DNA from: Spirochaetales bacterium
GTDB taxonomy: Bacteria; Spirochaetota; Spirochaetia; DSM-27196; SKKC01
Length of the DNA: 16,973 bases
NCBI GenBank assembly: GCA_007126865.1
Contig: SLAN01000183.1
Coordinates: 1 to 16,973 of the forward strand
Reading direction: 5' to 3'
In this document: piece by piece, positions 1 to 8,167 of the stretch
Position numbering within the stretch: position 1 is the first letter of the stretch
Layout of the letters: every line of letters starts with the position of its first letter
Notes under the pieces: generated by a model
Databases searched by the model: none
Told to the model about the DNA's origin: nothing
The model's input: the letters and a program-made list of their open reading frames with translations, nothing else
Position numbers and translations under genes: made by a program

Positions 1-2
1 CC

Positions 3-923
3 TCGGGGCTTCTCGTAGATTCTACCCTCGGAGAAGGCGGACATTCAGCGCTGCTTCTGTCCGACAATCCTTCCTTACGCGTTATCGGGGTCGATGTCGA
101 CCCCGTTATGCTCGAACGGGCGCGGGTCCTTCTCGGCGATTACGCCGGGAGAGTCGAGTTCATCCATCGATGGTTTGACGACTTCTGGGCGGATTACACC
201 GGACCCGCGCCCGACCGCATCCTGTTTGACCTCGGCATCAGTACATTCCATTTCGAAGGGTCGGGCCGTGGCTTTTCGTTCTCCGGAGAAGAGCCGCTCG
301 ATATGCGGCTTTCGGAAGAAGGAAAGAGCGCCGCGCAGCTGCTGCAAACCGAAAGCGAAAGCGAGCTCGCCGACATGATCTTCGAGCTCGGCGGGGAGCG
401 TTACAGCCGGCGCATCGCGCGCGCGATCTGTGCGGCACGCAATGCCGCGCCGATCGAAACAAGCGGCGAGCTTGCCGAGATCGTGCGGCGGGCGGTACCC
501 CCGGCGGCGAGACGCGGACGGCTCCATCCGGCGACGAGAACGTTTCAAGCGTTGCGGATCGCAGTGAACTCGGAGCTCGACCGCATATCGCGAGCTCTGA
601 CAAACGCGTTGCTGCGGCTTTCACCCGACGGCGGACGGCTCGCGGTTATTTCGTTCCACAGCCTCGAGGACAGAATAGTAAAATGGACCTTTCGTGGCGC
701 CGCCGGCATGCACGTTCCGCACGATCAGGAGGTCGAAGGCTCCACGTCTCGGTGGAACGCGCCGAAATTCGAAACAGGGGCTCTGTCCCGGGAGAGTGTG
801 CAATACCGAGTGCTTACGAAGAAGCCGGTTGTCCCGGATGAGTCTGAAAAACGCGAGAATGCACCGTCTCGCAGCGCGAAATTCCGCGTAATCGAGAAGA
901 ACAGGAAGTCGAACGGAGAATGA
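3..923 (+). CDS. rsmH: 16S rRNA m4C1402 methyltransferase RsmH (MraW), 5' end missing
   Basis: RsmH methylates N4 of cytidine 1402 in the decoding centre of 16S rRNA, using S-adenosylmethionine. The reading frame is open from the first bases, so the start lies outside the window; 306 codons are visible and roughly 25-30 N-terminal residues should be missing. The visible part opens with the family's SAM-binding motif (VDSTLGEGGHS, positions 15-47) and the acidic motif GVDVDP. Further on are the LFDLGIS segment with the FxxxGRGFSF element, the QALRIAVNSEL segment, the AVISFHSLEDRIVK motif, and the usual C-terminal SRSAKFRVIEK. It is the first gene of the dcw cluster and its TGA overlaps the ATG of the next gene (ATGA), implying translational coupling. 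Identification is firm. Confidence 0.96.
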   Translation, partial: SGLLVDSTLGEGGHSALLLSDNPSLRVIGVDVDPVMLERARVLLGDYAGRVEFIHRWFDDFWADYTGPAPDRILFDLGISTFHFEGSGRGFSFSGEEPLDMRLSEEGKSAAQLLQTESESELADMIFELGGERYSRRIARAICAARNAAPIETSGELAEIVRRAVPPAARRGRLHPATRTFQALRIAVNSELDRISRALTNALLRLSPDGGRLAVISFHSLEDRIVKWTFRGAAGMHVPHDQEVEGSTSRWNAPKFETGALSRESVQYRVLTKKPVVPDESEKRENAPSRSAKFRVIEKNRKSNGE

Positions 924-1207
924 AGCGAAACGACATCATACTCGGAGTGCTGATTGCCGCAATCCCTGCTCTGCTTTTTCTCAACACGTGGCAGGCGTAT
1001 CGTTTCGACCGACTCGAGCGTGCGATCGAGCGTGCTTCCGCGCGGCAGATCGAGCTCTTCGAACGAAATAAGCGTCACCTCGCCGGAATCGCCGCCCTCC
1101 GCTCGCCGAGTCGAATTGAGCCACTCGCCAGGAATGAACTCGAGCTCGAACAGACTTTCGGGGGCCCGCGTGTTGAGCTGATACCGAATGCACGGAGGGA
1201 GGATTGA
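920..1207 (+). CDS. ftsL: FtsL-like septum protein (small bitopic membrane protein)
   Basis: This is a 95-residue protein with a short cytoplasmic N-terminus (MKRND), one hydrophobic segment at about residues 6-24, and then a charged heptad-like stretch (about 27-65) that should form a periplasmic coiled coil. That shape and the position between rsmH and murF are those of FtsL, which joins FtsB and FtsQ in the divisome subcomplex that activates FtsWI. FtsL sequences are poorly conserved, so the call rests on size, topology and location rather than on a diagnostic motif. The start ATG overlaps the rsmH stop (ATGA), and its own TGA overlaps the TTG proposed for murF. FtsB or an unrelated small membrane protein is the main alternative. 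Confidence 0.75.
   Translation: MKRNDIILGVLIAAIPALLFLNTWQAYRFDRLERAIERASARQIELFERNKRHLAGIAALRSPSRIEPLARNELELEQTFGGPRVELIPNARRED
1194..1202 (+). promoter_or_regulatory. Ribosome binding site of murF (double GGAGG)
   Basis: Two overlapping GGAGG cores lie at 1194-1198 and 1198-1202. The first is 5 nt before TTG 1204 and the second is 7 nt before TTG 1210, so either TTG is credible as the murF start. No ATG or GTG is better placed. The site lies inside the last codons of ftsL, consistent with coupled translation. Confidence 0.6.
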
Positions 1208-2661
1208 TCTTGACCGATTCGCGATTCACGCAGGCGCTCTCCCGCTTCGGCGCGACCCTCGTGGACGAGCTCGGTCCGGCTGACGTCACGGCGTTTACTT
1301 CGGCGTCGATCGACTCACGTGCGGTTACCGCCGGCGACCTCTTTGTTGCGTTACCGGGGCGAAAGGTGGACGGGCACGACTATCTCTCTGCCGCGGTGGA
1401 AAACGGTGCTCGTGGACTGTTGATTTCATCGGCACGATACGGCGAGCCGGAGATAGGCTCCGTAGCAACGCGAGCCGCCGAGGTGGCCCGAGTGCTCGTA
1501 GTCGATGACGTCCTCTCCGCGTTTCAGTCGCTCGCCGCCGATTACCTGGATAGACGTACGTCGGCGGTTCGCATCGGTATTACGGGCAGTAACGGGAAGA
1601 CATCGACGAAGGAGATGCTTGCCTCGATTCTCGAACGATCTGCTGCAACCTTCCGCTCTCACGGCAATCTCAACTCCGAAATCGGCGTTCCTCTTTCGGC
1701 GTTTGCTGTTTCGCCCGACGATCGATATGCGGTTTTCGAGTTGGCAATGGACCACCCGGGGGAGATGGAGCGGCTTGCCGCGATAGTGCGGCCGACGCAC
1801 GCGGTGATCACAAATATCGCGGATGCCCATACCGAGTTCGTCGGCGGTCGCGAAGGGGTGGCCCGGGAGAAACGCGAAATCTTCTCGCAGCTCGATTCCA
1901 CCGGACATGCCCATATCCCCGCCGACGATGAGTTTCGCGATCTGCTCGCCGAGCCGGTGCTTCCGCCGGGAGCGCGCTGCACCGTGCACTATTTCGGTGC
2001 GAGTGCCGGCGGGCACTTCGAGGCGTACACTCCGCGCGGCGCGGAGGGGGGAACGCTGCGCTATCGTGGACGAGAGATCCGGATCGGCTTGCCGGGTGCG
2101 TTCGTCGCTCAGAATGCACTCGCAGCGATCAGCGTAGCCGAAGCACTCGGAGTCGATCTCGACGACATCGTCGCCGGTCTGGAAGCGGTCCGGCCGCTGT
2201 TCGGGCGCGGGCGTCTCTACCGTGGACGGATCACCGTTTTCAGCGATTGCTACAACGCAAATCCTCAGTCAATGAACGCTGCAATCGAGACTGCGCTCGC
2301 TTCGCTTGCAGGCGATCAAAGGCTCGTGCTCATTCTCGGCTCAATGAAGGAGTTGGCCCGAGCCGATGAGGAGCATTATGCCCTCGGGGTCCGTCTCGCG
2401 GAGCTCGCCGAGCAACTTTCGCGTCAGCCGGCGGCGATCCTTGTCGGGCCGGAGATGCGGAGTGCGATCGCGGCCGCCCGCGGCGAAGGGTTTCGCGGCG
2501 AGGTGTCGTGGTACCCGGACGTCCAGTCCGCCGCGGCGGCTGTGAGTGCACTCGTGCGATCGGGGGATTTCGTTCTGGTGAAAGGCAGCCGTTCACTCGA
2601 GCTCGAACGGTTACTGCCGCTGCTCGATGTACACGGGGAGGGCGACGCTCATGTCTCATAG
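1204..2661 (+). CDS. murF: UDP-MurNAc-tripeptide--D-Ala-D-Ala ligase MurF
   Basis: MurF is the cytoplasmic Mur ligase that uses ATP to add D-Ala-D-Ala to UDP-MurNAc-tripeptide, the last soluble step in lipid I precursor synthesis. The 485-residue product has the N-terminal substrate domain (SIDSRAV, GDLFVALPG), the central ATPase P-loop GITGSNGKTSTKE (residues 125-137, Lys132/Thr133), then HGNLNSEIGVPLS and ELAMDHPGEM. The C-terminal Mur domain carries the MurF signatures DCYNANPQSMNAA and GSMKELARADEEHY. The DCYNANP and MKEL elements separate it from MurC, MurD and MurE. The start is TTG at 1204 or 1210, both with a GGAGG upstream; the longer form is given. mraY and murD do not follow, so lipid I synthesis must be completed by genes elsewhere. 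The 3' end overlaps ftsW. Confidence 0.96.
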   Translation: MILTDSRFTQALSRFGATLVDELGPADVTAFTSASIDSRAVTAGDLFVALPGRKVDGHDYLSAAVENGARGLLISSARYGEPEIGSVATRAAEVARVLVVDDVLSAFQSLAADYLDRRTSAVRIGITGSNGKTSTKEMLASILERSAATFRSHGNLNSEIGVPLSAFAVSPDDRYAVFELAMDHPGEMERLAAIVRPTHAVITNIADAHTEFVGGREGVAREKREIFSQLDSTGHAHIPADDEFRDLLAEPVLPPGARCTVHYFGASAGGHFEAYTPRGAEGGTLRYRGREIRIGLPGAFVAQNALAAISVAEALGVDLDDIVAGLEAVRPLFGRGRLYRGRITVFSDCYNANPQSMNAAIETALASLAGDQRLVLILGSMKELARADEEHYALGVRLAELAEQLSRQPAAILVGPEMRSAIAAARGEGFRGEVSWYPDVQSAAAAVSALVRSGDFVLVKGSRSLELERLLPLLDVHGEGDAHVS

Positions 2662-3793
2662 CTTCTCCGCGGAACGCGTGGATGTCGATCGCGGTTACGA
2701 TCGAATCCTGCTTACCGCCATGATGCTTCTCCTCGGTGTCGGGCTTGCGGTCCTCTTCTCGAGCTCCTTCTTTCGTTCGGAGCTGCTTTTTGCCGATCCG
2801 TTCCGTTTCTTGACCGGCCAACTGCTGTGGGTTGTCGTCGGCTGTGTTGTTGCAGCGCTCGTCTCGACGATTTCGCTGGAGCGCGTCCAGAGGTTTATCC
2901 CGCACTTGCTCGGTCTCTCACTCGTCCTGATGATATTCACCTTCGTGCCGGGTATCGGCACGTCGATTCATGGCGCCCGGCGCTGGATTTTCCTGTTCGG
3001 GAGAAGCTTTCAGCCGAGCGAGCTCGTCAAGGTCGTGCTCGTTTTCTATCTCGCGTACCTGCTCGCTCGCAAGCACGAGATCATGGACGATCCGGTGAAC
3101 GCGCTTCTTCCGCCATTTCTCGTTCTGTCGCTCTTCTCGGCGCTCGTCTATCTGCAGAACGACTTCTCGACCGCAGTGTTCGTCATGTTGCTCGGCCTGG
3201 TGATGTTCTTCGTCGCAGGAGCACCGATCCGGTACTTTCTCGGACTGCTTATGACCGTCGGACCGCTCGGCCTCATATTGCTGCTCAGCAGGGAACACCG
3301 GGTTAACCGGTTACTCGCCTACATAGAGCCGGCGTTCGATCCGGCCGGATCCGGATATCAGATTCTGGCGGCCGAACGGGCGCTCATCTCCGGCGGGCTT
3401 TGGGGACAGGGAATCGGAATGGGTACGCAGAAGTTCGGCTCGCTGCCGGAGGTTCACTCCGACTTCATCTTCGCAGTCGTTGCCGAAGAGCTCGGATTCG
3501 TCGGCGTCCTCGCGGTGATCAGCCTCTTCGCAATATTCGCATGGCGCGGATACGTAATTGCGGCGAACGCCGGCGATCGATTCAGGAGCTATCTCGCCTT
3601 CGGACTGACTACCCTGATTCTCGGTCGGGCGCTTCTGAATATTGCCGTCGTAGGCGGTGCGGTCCCCGCTACCGGCCTTCCGCTTCCGTTTTTCAGCTCG
3701 GGCGGGTCTGCGATGCTTATGACGCTGGTCGCTTGCGGGCTTCTGATGAACGTGTCACGTCACAATCCGGACGGAGCGGGCGAGTATGGATAG
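2651..3793 (+). CDS. ftsW: Septal peptidoglycan polymerase FtsW (SEDS family)
   Basis: FtsW is a multi-pass inner-membrane glycosyltransferase that polymerises lipid II at the septum with a partner class B PBP. The 380-residue protein has about ten hydrophobic segments and the SEDS signatures: VPGIGTSIHGARRWI, FQPSELVKVVLVFYLAYLLAR (first 20 residues diagnostic), the periplasmic loop LPEVHSDF with the conserved Asp at residue 271, and LPLPFFSSGGSAML near the C-terminus. ATG 2651 is chosen because GGGGAGG at 2635-2641 lies 9 nt upstream; an in-frame ATG at 2627 lacks such a site. The start overlaps the murF stop by 11 nt and the stop overlaps ftsQ by 8 nt. Location in the dcw cluster favours FtsW over RodA. 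The usual YGGSS near the C-terminus reads SSGGS here. Confidence 0.94.
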   Translation: MSHSFSAERVDVDRGYDRILLTAMMLLLGVGLAVLFSSSFFRSELLFADPFRFLTGQLLWVVVGCVVAALVSTISLERVQRFIPHLLGLSLVLMIFTFVPGIGTSIHGARRWIFLFGRSFQPSELVKVVLVFYLAYLLARKHEIMDDPVNALLPPFLVLSLFSALVYLQNDFSTAVFVMLLGLVMFFVAGAPIRYFLGLLMTVGPLGLILLLSREHRVNRLLAYIEPAFDPAGSGYQILAAERALISGGLWGQGIGMGTQKFGSLPEVHSDFIFAVVAEELGFVGVLAVISLFAIFAWRGYVIAANAGDRFRSYLAFGLTTLILGRALLNIAVVGGAVPATGLPLPFFSSGGSAMLMTLVACGLLMNVSRHNPDGAGEYG

Positions 3794-4700
3794 CAAGTCG
3801 ATGTGGCACGGAGCGCGCAACTTTCGTTCGGCCGGATCGGTCGGCTCCTCCCACGTTCGCGGCGGCCCGGGTGTGGCGAAACAGAGCTTTGGTAGCGGGC
3901 GACGAAACGGCGACGAGGGTTCCACCGGTTCGCTCCGCATGCGTATCGCCCGCCGGGCGATAGTCGGCTCGGTTCTCACGCTGATAGCGGTCGTTTCCGG
4001 TGAGCTCGTCTTTCAGACGCTGCTTGCACCCAATCTCGCAATCACGACGGTGCGCGTCACCGGCGACGATATCATCGACCACCGGGAGCTTTCCGACATT
4101 GCCGGGCTTGATTCGCGGCTGCTGTACTTCCACGTTGATCCCGATGCGATTGCCGCACGACTGGAGACGGTTCCGGAAGTTCGACGAGTCGAGGTCACGC
4201 GTCACTTCCCGGATACGCTGCGAATTTCGGTAGAGGGGCGAACGGCCCTCGCGGTCACGTCATTACGCGTCAACGGCGAACCGGTCCCCGCTGTCATCGA
4301 TGAGGAAGGAGTGGTCTTTCGAACCGGATTGAGAGCAAGCGAGCGAGACATGCCGGTAATCTCGGGCATTCAACTCGAGGCGTTCGCACCCGGAGATACG
4401 TTGCCGGATGAGCTCACCGTTCTGTTCGAGGACCTGCGGCGTCTTCGTCTCGACGAGCCGTCGCTCTATGCGATGATCAGCGAGCTCCGGGTCGTTCGCC
4501 GCGGAGGTCGATACGAGACCGTGCTCTATCCGGTGCATGTACCGGTACCGATTCGCATGCCGGGGCGGGCAGAGGCCGAGCGGTACCGGGCGGCACTTCA
4601 GGGAATCGAGGCTCTCCGCAGTCGCGGCGATCTCGATGCGGTTCAAGAGATGGATTTGCGCGGCGGCGACGTGGTATATACCATGCGCGCGGAGGGGTGA
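3786..4700 (+). CDS. ftsQ: Cell division protein FtsQ/DivIB
   Basis: FtsQ is a bitopic membrane protein that links FtsA-side and FtsWI-side divisome parts through FtsL/FtsB. The 304-residue product has a Gly/Ser/Arg-rich cytoplasmic tail (residues 1-52), one membrane segment (about 57-77, after RMRIARRA), and a POTRA domain (about 84-155) with the typical LAITTVRVTG start, PEVRRVEVTRHFPDTLRISV core and EGRTALAV end, followed by the beta domain (DEEGVVF). The ATG lies inside the last codons of ftsW (ATGGATAG overlap), with a GGAG-type site about 10 nt upstream. The FtsW neighbour and the POTRA order make the call firm. The long low-complexity N-terminal tail is unlike the short tail of many FtsQ proteins. 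Confidence 0.92.
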   Translation: MDSKSMWHGARNFRSAGSVGSSHVRGGPGVAKQSFGSGRRNGDEGSTGSLRMRIARRAIVGSVLTLIAVVSGELVFQTLLAPNLAITTVRVTGDDIIDHRELSDIAGLDSRLLYFHVDPDAIAARLETVPEVRRVEVTRHFPDTLRISVEGRTALAVTSLRVNGEPVPAVIDEEGVVFRTGLRASERDMPVISGIQLEAFAPGDTLPDELTVLFEDLRRLRLDEPSLYAMISELRVVRRGGRYETVLYPVHVPVPIRMPGRAEAERYRAALQGIEALRSRGDLDAVQEMDLRGGDVVYTMRAEG

Positions 4701-4706
4701 GGCATC

Positions 4707-5939
4707 GTGGCATCCGACCAGACGATCGTGGGACTGGACATTGGTACAAGCAAGGTCTGTGCAACGATCGCCGAGATCAATGACTCCGGTGACCTCGAAG
4801 TGCTCGGTGTCGGCCGAAGCGCCTCCTCGGGGCTACGGCGCGGAGTAGTGATTAACATAGAAGCGACGCTGCAGAGTGTGGCGAGTGCGGTTGAGGCGGC
4901 CGAGCAGATGGCCGGACGCGAGGTGCACGGCGTTATCACCGGAATAGCCGGCGGCCACATCGAAGGAATGAACTCTCGAGGCGTCGTAGCGGTAACGGGT
5001 CGGGGTCGAGAGATCACCCAGGTGGATGTCGATCGCGTCATCGATGCCGCACGAGCGGTGGTTATTCCCATGGACCGCGAAATCCTGCACGTGATTCCGC
5101 AGGAGTACGTTGTCGACGATCAAGGTGGGATACGAAACCCCATCGATATGATCGGCGTCCGGCTGGAAGCGGAGGTGCACATAATCACCGGCAGCGTCAC
5201 GAGCGCGCAGAACCTGGTGAAATGCGTGAACCGTGCCGGGTTCAAGGTCGACCAGATCGTGCTCGACGGACTCGCTTCGGCGAATGCGGTACTGACCGCC
5301 GACGAAAAGGAGATGGGAGTGCTCCTGCTCGATCTCGGCGGCGGCACCACGGACATCCTCGTGTACCGCGAAGGAGCTCCCTACTATACCAGCGTTATCG
5401 GACTCGGTGGGTCGCAGGTTACCAGCGATATATCCATTATGCTGAAGACCCCCATGGAGAGCGCCGAGCGGATCAAGTGCGAGGCAGGCTGCTGCTATGT
5501 CGATCTCGTCGACAGCGACGAACCGGTGGTTATCCCGGGCGTCGGCGGGCGCCCGCCGCTTTCGATCCAGAGACGCGGGCTTGCCGTAATTATCCAGCCG
5601 CGTGTTGAAGAGATCTACCGTATGGTACGCGAGAAACTGGAAAAGAAAGGTTACCTCGGCAGTATCGGCGGAGGGGTCGTACTCACCGGCGGCGGCGCTC
5701 TATTGCCCGGCGCGGTCGATCTGGCGCAGGAGGTATTCGGCACGGCGGCCCGGGTCGGTCGGCCGACCTCTGTCACCGGTCTGGTAGAGGAGTTTCAGCG
5801 ACCGGATATGGCGACCGCGGTCGGACTCGTGCAGTTCGCTGCCGAGGACATGGACCGATCGCTGTTTGAGAAATCGGTGCCCGATCGCGACGGCGCTCTG
5901 CAGGCGCTGCGACGATGGGTAAGGAATTTTTTCGAGTAG
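4707..5939 (+). CDS. ftsA: Cell division protein FtsA (actin-like Z-ring anchor)
   Basis: FtsA is an actin-fold ATPase that tethers FtsZ filaments to the membrane and recruits later divisome proteins. The 410-residue product has the phosphate-1 motif GLDIGTSKV (residues 9-17), the 1C subdomain region (about 85-165), the phosphate-2 motif DLGGGTTD (209-216), the adenosine motif [10 protein letters not shown] (326-335), and a C-terminal amphipathic helix (about 396-410, [11 protein letters not shown]) that matches the FtsA membrane-targeting sequence. The start is GTG 4707: GGAGGGG at 4691-4697 is about 9 nt upstream and the sequence [13 protein letters not shown] puts the phosphate motif where the family has it. 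Only 6 nt separate it from ftsQ. MreB and DnaK share the fold but lack the 1C domain and this C-terminus. Confidence 0.97.
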   Translation: MASDQTIVGLDIGTSKVCATIAEINDSGDLEVLGVGRSASSGLRRGVVINIEATLQSVASAVEAAEQMAGREVHGVITGIAGGHIEGMNSRGVVAVTGRGREITQVDVDRVIDAARAVVIPMDREILHVIPQEYVVDDQGGIRNPIDMIGVRLEAEVHIITGSVTSAQNLVKCVNRAGFKVDQIVLDGLASANAVLTADEKEMGVLLLDLGGGTTDILVYREGAPYYTSVIGLGGSQVTSDISIMLKTPMESAERIKCEAGCCYVDLVDSDEPVVIPGVGGRPPLSIQRRGLAVIIQPRVEEIYRMVREKLEKKGYLGSIGGGVVLTGGGALLPGAVDLAQEVFGTAARVGRPTSVTGLVEEFQRPDMATAVGLVQFAAEDMDRSLFEKSVPDRDGALQALRRWVRNFFE

Positions 5940-5963
5940 ATGGTATGAGATGAGGTGAACGCG

Positions 5964-5988
5964 GCCGGCGGCGCACCGTTCCGCCGGC
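5964..5988 (+). promoter_or_regulatory. GC-rich stem-loop in the ftsA-ftsZ gap
   Basis: GCCGGCGG (5964-5971) and CCGCCGGC (5981-5988) are a perfect 8-bp inverted repeat around a 9-nt loop (CGCACCGTT). No T-run follows, so it is not a standard intrinsic terminator. It lies in the 90-nt gap (5940-6029) before ftsZ, 42 nt upstream of the chosen ftsZ start. It could be an RNA processing or stability element that adjusts FtsZ level relative to FtsA; that role is inference. Nothing else was seen in the gap. Confidence 0.5.
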
Positions 5989-6018
5989 AGCCGCGAGAGA
6001 TGACGAAACTCGGCCTTT

Positions 6019-6026
6019 GGGAGGGG
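6019..6026 (+). promoter_or_regulatory. Ribosome binding site that sets the ftsZ start
   Basis: GGGAGGGG at 6019-6026 has its GGAGG core 5 nt before ATG 6030. The earlier in-frame starts, GTG 5955 and ATG 6000, have only weak purine stretches upstream, so translation is expected from 6030. Confidence 0.7.
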
Positions 6027-6029
6027 CAT

Positions 6030-7226
6030 ATGAAGTTCGAGATACTGGAAGATGGGTCGGGATTCGATCCCGGAGTCGGAAGCCCGACGATCATCAAGGT
6101 TATAGGCGTCGGAGGCGGTGGCTCGAATGCCGTGAACCGGATGATCGCTACCGGCTTGCGCAACGTCGAATTCGTTGCCGTGAACACCGATCTGCAGGCG
6201 CTGCAGCGCGCGCACGCGGAGATCCGAATGCCGCTCGGCAGCAAATTGACCGGTGGCCTCGGCGCCGGCGGCGACCCGGAAATCGGCGAGAAGGCCGCGC
6301 AGGAGGACCGCGAGGAGATCAAGGAGCTGATACAGGGCGCGGATATGGTGTTCGTGACCGCCGGTATGGGCGGAGGCACGGGGACCGGAGCGGCGCCGAT
6401 TATCGCTCAAATCGCGCGGGAGCTGAACATCCTCACCGTTGCAGTGGTAACCCGCCCGTTCAACCTCGAGGGACGCTACAAGGCGAAACTTGCCGATGAA
6501 GGGATCGTCAAGCTCCGCGACCACTGCGATACACTTATCACGATACCGAACCAGCATCTCCTGAAGATCGTCGACCGAAGAACGCCGTTCACGCAGGCGC
6601 TGCAGATCGCCGACGACGTACTCCGACAGGGTGTGCAGGGAATCAGCGATCTGATAACGATGCCCGGCGACATCAATATCGACTTTGCCGACGTCCGTAC
6701 GATCATGAAAGGGCGCGGCGACGCGCTCATGGGCATCGGTAATGGCGAGGGAGAAAACCGCGCGGTCGACGCGGCGACGAACGCGATAAACAATCCGCTC
6801 CTCGAGGATGCTCATATCGAAGGCTCGAAAGGGTTGCTGGTGAATGTTACCGGCGGGCCGGACTTCTCGTTGACCGAGTACGAAGAGGTGTTGAATATCA
6901 TCACCGCCAATGCCGATGAGGATGCGCTGGTGATCGCCGGCACTACCATCGACGAGAGCCTCGACGACGAGGTGAAGGTCACCGTAATAGCAACCGGCTT
7001 CGTGGCGGGAGAGGATCGCCCGCCCGCTCCGAGCCCCGAGGCGAAAGAGAAGGGCGAATACATCAGTCTCGAGGATTGGGTCAATATGACGAGCGGGCGG
7101 AAGGCGCAGCAGCACACCGGCGAGCTGTTCGACAGCGAAGGCGATGTGGAACAGAACGGCGAGCTCGGCGTACCGGCCGTACTTCGCTACCGCAGGGCGG
7201 CCGGCGGCAGCGGCCAGGGTGCGTGA
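6030..7226 (+). CDS. ftsZ: Cell division protein FtsZ (tubulin-like GTPase)
   Basis: FtsZ polymerises with GTP into the cytoplasmic Z ring that organises septation. The 398-residue product has the N-terminal nucleotide motif [13 protein letters not shown] (residues 26-38), the tubulin signature GMGGGTGTG (112-120), and the T7 synergy loop NIDFADV (216-222) with the catalytic aspartates Asp218 and Asp221. A variable linker of about 50 residues leads to a C-terminal peptide [10 protein letters not shown] (380-389), which matches the family's conserved FtsA-binding tail. The start is taken at ATG 6030 from its strong ribosome binding site; GTG 5955 or ATG 6000 would add 25 or 10 residues not typical of the family. 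Its TGA overlaps the ATG of the following recombinase gene by one base. Confidence 0.97.
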   Translation: MKFEILEDGSGFDPGVGSPTIIKVIGVGGGGSNAVNRMIATGLRNVEFVAVNTDLQALQRAHAEIRMPLGSKLTGGLGAGGDPEIGEKAAQEDREEIKELIQGADMVFVTAGMGGGTGTGAAPIIAQIARELNILTVAVVTRPFNLEGRYKAKLADEGIVKLRDHCDTLITIPNQHLLKIVDRRTPFTQALQIADDVLRQGVQGISDLITMPGDINIDFADVRTIMKGRGDALMGIGNGEGENRAVDAATNAINNPLLEDAHIEGSKGLLVNVTGGPDFSLTEYEEVLNIITANADEDALVIAGTTIDESLDDEVKVTVIATGFVAGEDRPPAPSPEAKEKGEYISLEDWVNMTSGRKAQQHTGELFDSEGDVEQNGELGVPAVLRYRRAAGGSGQGA

Positions 7227-8167
7227 TGCGAAACCGCGACATCCTCGATCGCTTTCAGGACTACCTCGCAGTCGAGCTGCGTCTGAGCGTCGGAACGGTC
7301 GAAACCTATATGCGGGAGTGTCGCATGCTCGCCGATTACGCTCGCGAATCGGGGCAGACGGTTGAAGAGCTCGAAATCGAAGCCCTGATCGGATTTCTGT
7401 TGCGACGGCGCGGAAGCGGGATCGACGGGCGTACGGTCGCGAAGATCGTCTCGGCGATCCGGGCCCTCTATCACTTTCTCGTGATCGACGACGTTCGCCG
7501 AGACAATCCGGCCCTCGACCTGGAGGCGCCGCGCTCGGGGCACCGGATTCCGGGAGTGCTCCGTGTCGAACAGATTGACGCTCTGCTCGATCAGATCGAT
7601 GTGTCTACACCTCGAGGGCTCCGGGATCGGTGCCTTTTCGAGTTGATCTACTCGTGCGGTCTGCGCATTTCGGAGGCGGTCGAGCTCACCGTAGACAGTG
7701 TCTTCCCCGACGAAGGGCTGATCCGGGTGCGGGGGAAGGGCGATCGGGAGCGATTTGTACCCATGGGAGAAGAAGCCCGTACCGCCCTCGAGCACTATCT
7801 GGCCGCCGGGCGCCCGCATTTGTCGAACGGACGGACGCGGACGAAAATGCTCTTTCTCAACAATCGCGGGCACGGTTTGAGCCGTAAAGGGATGTGGAAG
7901 CGCTTCCGGCAGCTCGCGGCCCAGGCGGGAATCGAGGCGAAGGTGCATACGCTGCGGCACAGTTTCGCGACGCATTTGCTCGAAGGAGGAGCGGATCTTC
8001 GCAGTGTTCAGGAGTTACTCGGACATTCGGATATTTCGACGACGCAGATCTATACGCATATCGACCGGGATGCGCTCGCCGGAAAACACGCCGCTTACCA
8101 CCCACGCGGTGGGAAAGGTGGTCGAGATGCAGAAGATATCGAAAGCGAAGCAGCCTCGTCGGAATGA
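7226..8167 (+). CDS. xerD: Tyrosine recombinase, XerD-like
   Basis: This is a site-specific tyrosine recombinase of the Xer type, which resolves chromosome dimers at dif sites. The 313-residue product has an N-terminal SAM-like core-binding domain (about 1-90) and a catalytic domain with the full active-site set: Arg147 (CGLRISE), Lys171 (VRGKGDRERF), His241 and Arg244 (HTLRHSFATHLL), His267 (LLGHS) and Tyr276 (TTQIYTH). ATG 7226 shares a base with the ftsZ stop (TGATG) and has AGGG a few bases upstream. Specific XerD assignment is inferred: a second recombinase in the window carries the XerC-type ending (VYDRAHPHA) and this one does not. A tail of about 20 residues follows the usual HPR ending. 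Its last 41 bases overlap a short unknown ORF. Confidence 0.85.
   Translation: MRNRDILDRFQDYLAVELRLSVGTVETYMRECRMLADYARESGQTVEELEIEALIGFLLRRRGSGIDGRTVAKIVSAIRALYHFLVIDDVRRDNPALDLEAPRSGHRIPGVLRVEQIDALLDQIDVSTPRGLRDRCLFELIYSCGLRISEAVELTVDSVFPDEGLIRVRGKGDRERFVPMGEEARTALEHYLAAGRPHLSNGRTRTKMLFLNNRGHGLSRKGMWKRFRQLAAQAGIEAKVHTLRHSFATHLLEGGADLRSVQELLGHSDISTTQIYTHIDRDALAGKHAAYHPRGGKGGRDAEDIESEAASSE

Noticed and set aside
1537..1544. GCCGATTA inside murF (and at 7331-7338 inside the XerD-like gene) as sigma-28 promoters
   Set aside because: Both encode part of Ala-Asp-Tyr in frame and lack a TAAN element 15 nt upstream.
5700..7115. A 471-codon minus-strand open frame opposite ftsZ and the end of ftsA
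   Set aside because: It mirrors a well-conserved gene, resembles no family, and is explained by codon bias. The same holds for the 419-codon minus-strand frame at 9755-11014.
8101..8113. CCCAC-GCG-GTGGG inverted repeat near the end of the XerD-like gene
   Set aside because: It has a 5-bp stem with a 3-nt loop inside coding sequence for the HPRGGKGG stretch; too short to call a signal on its own.
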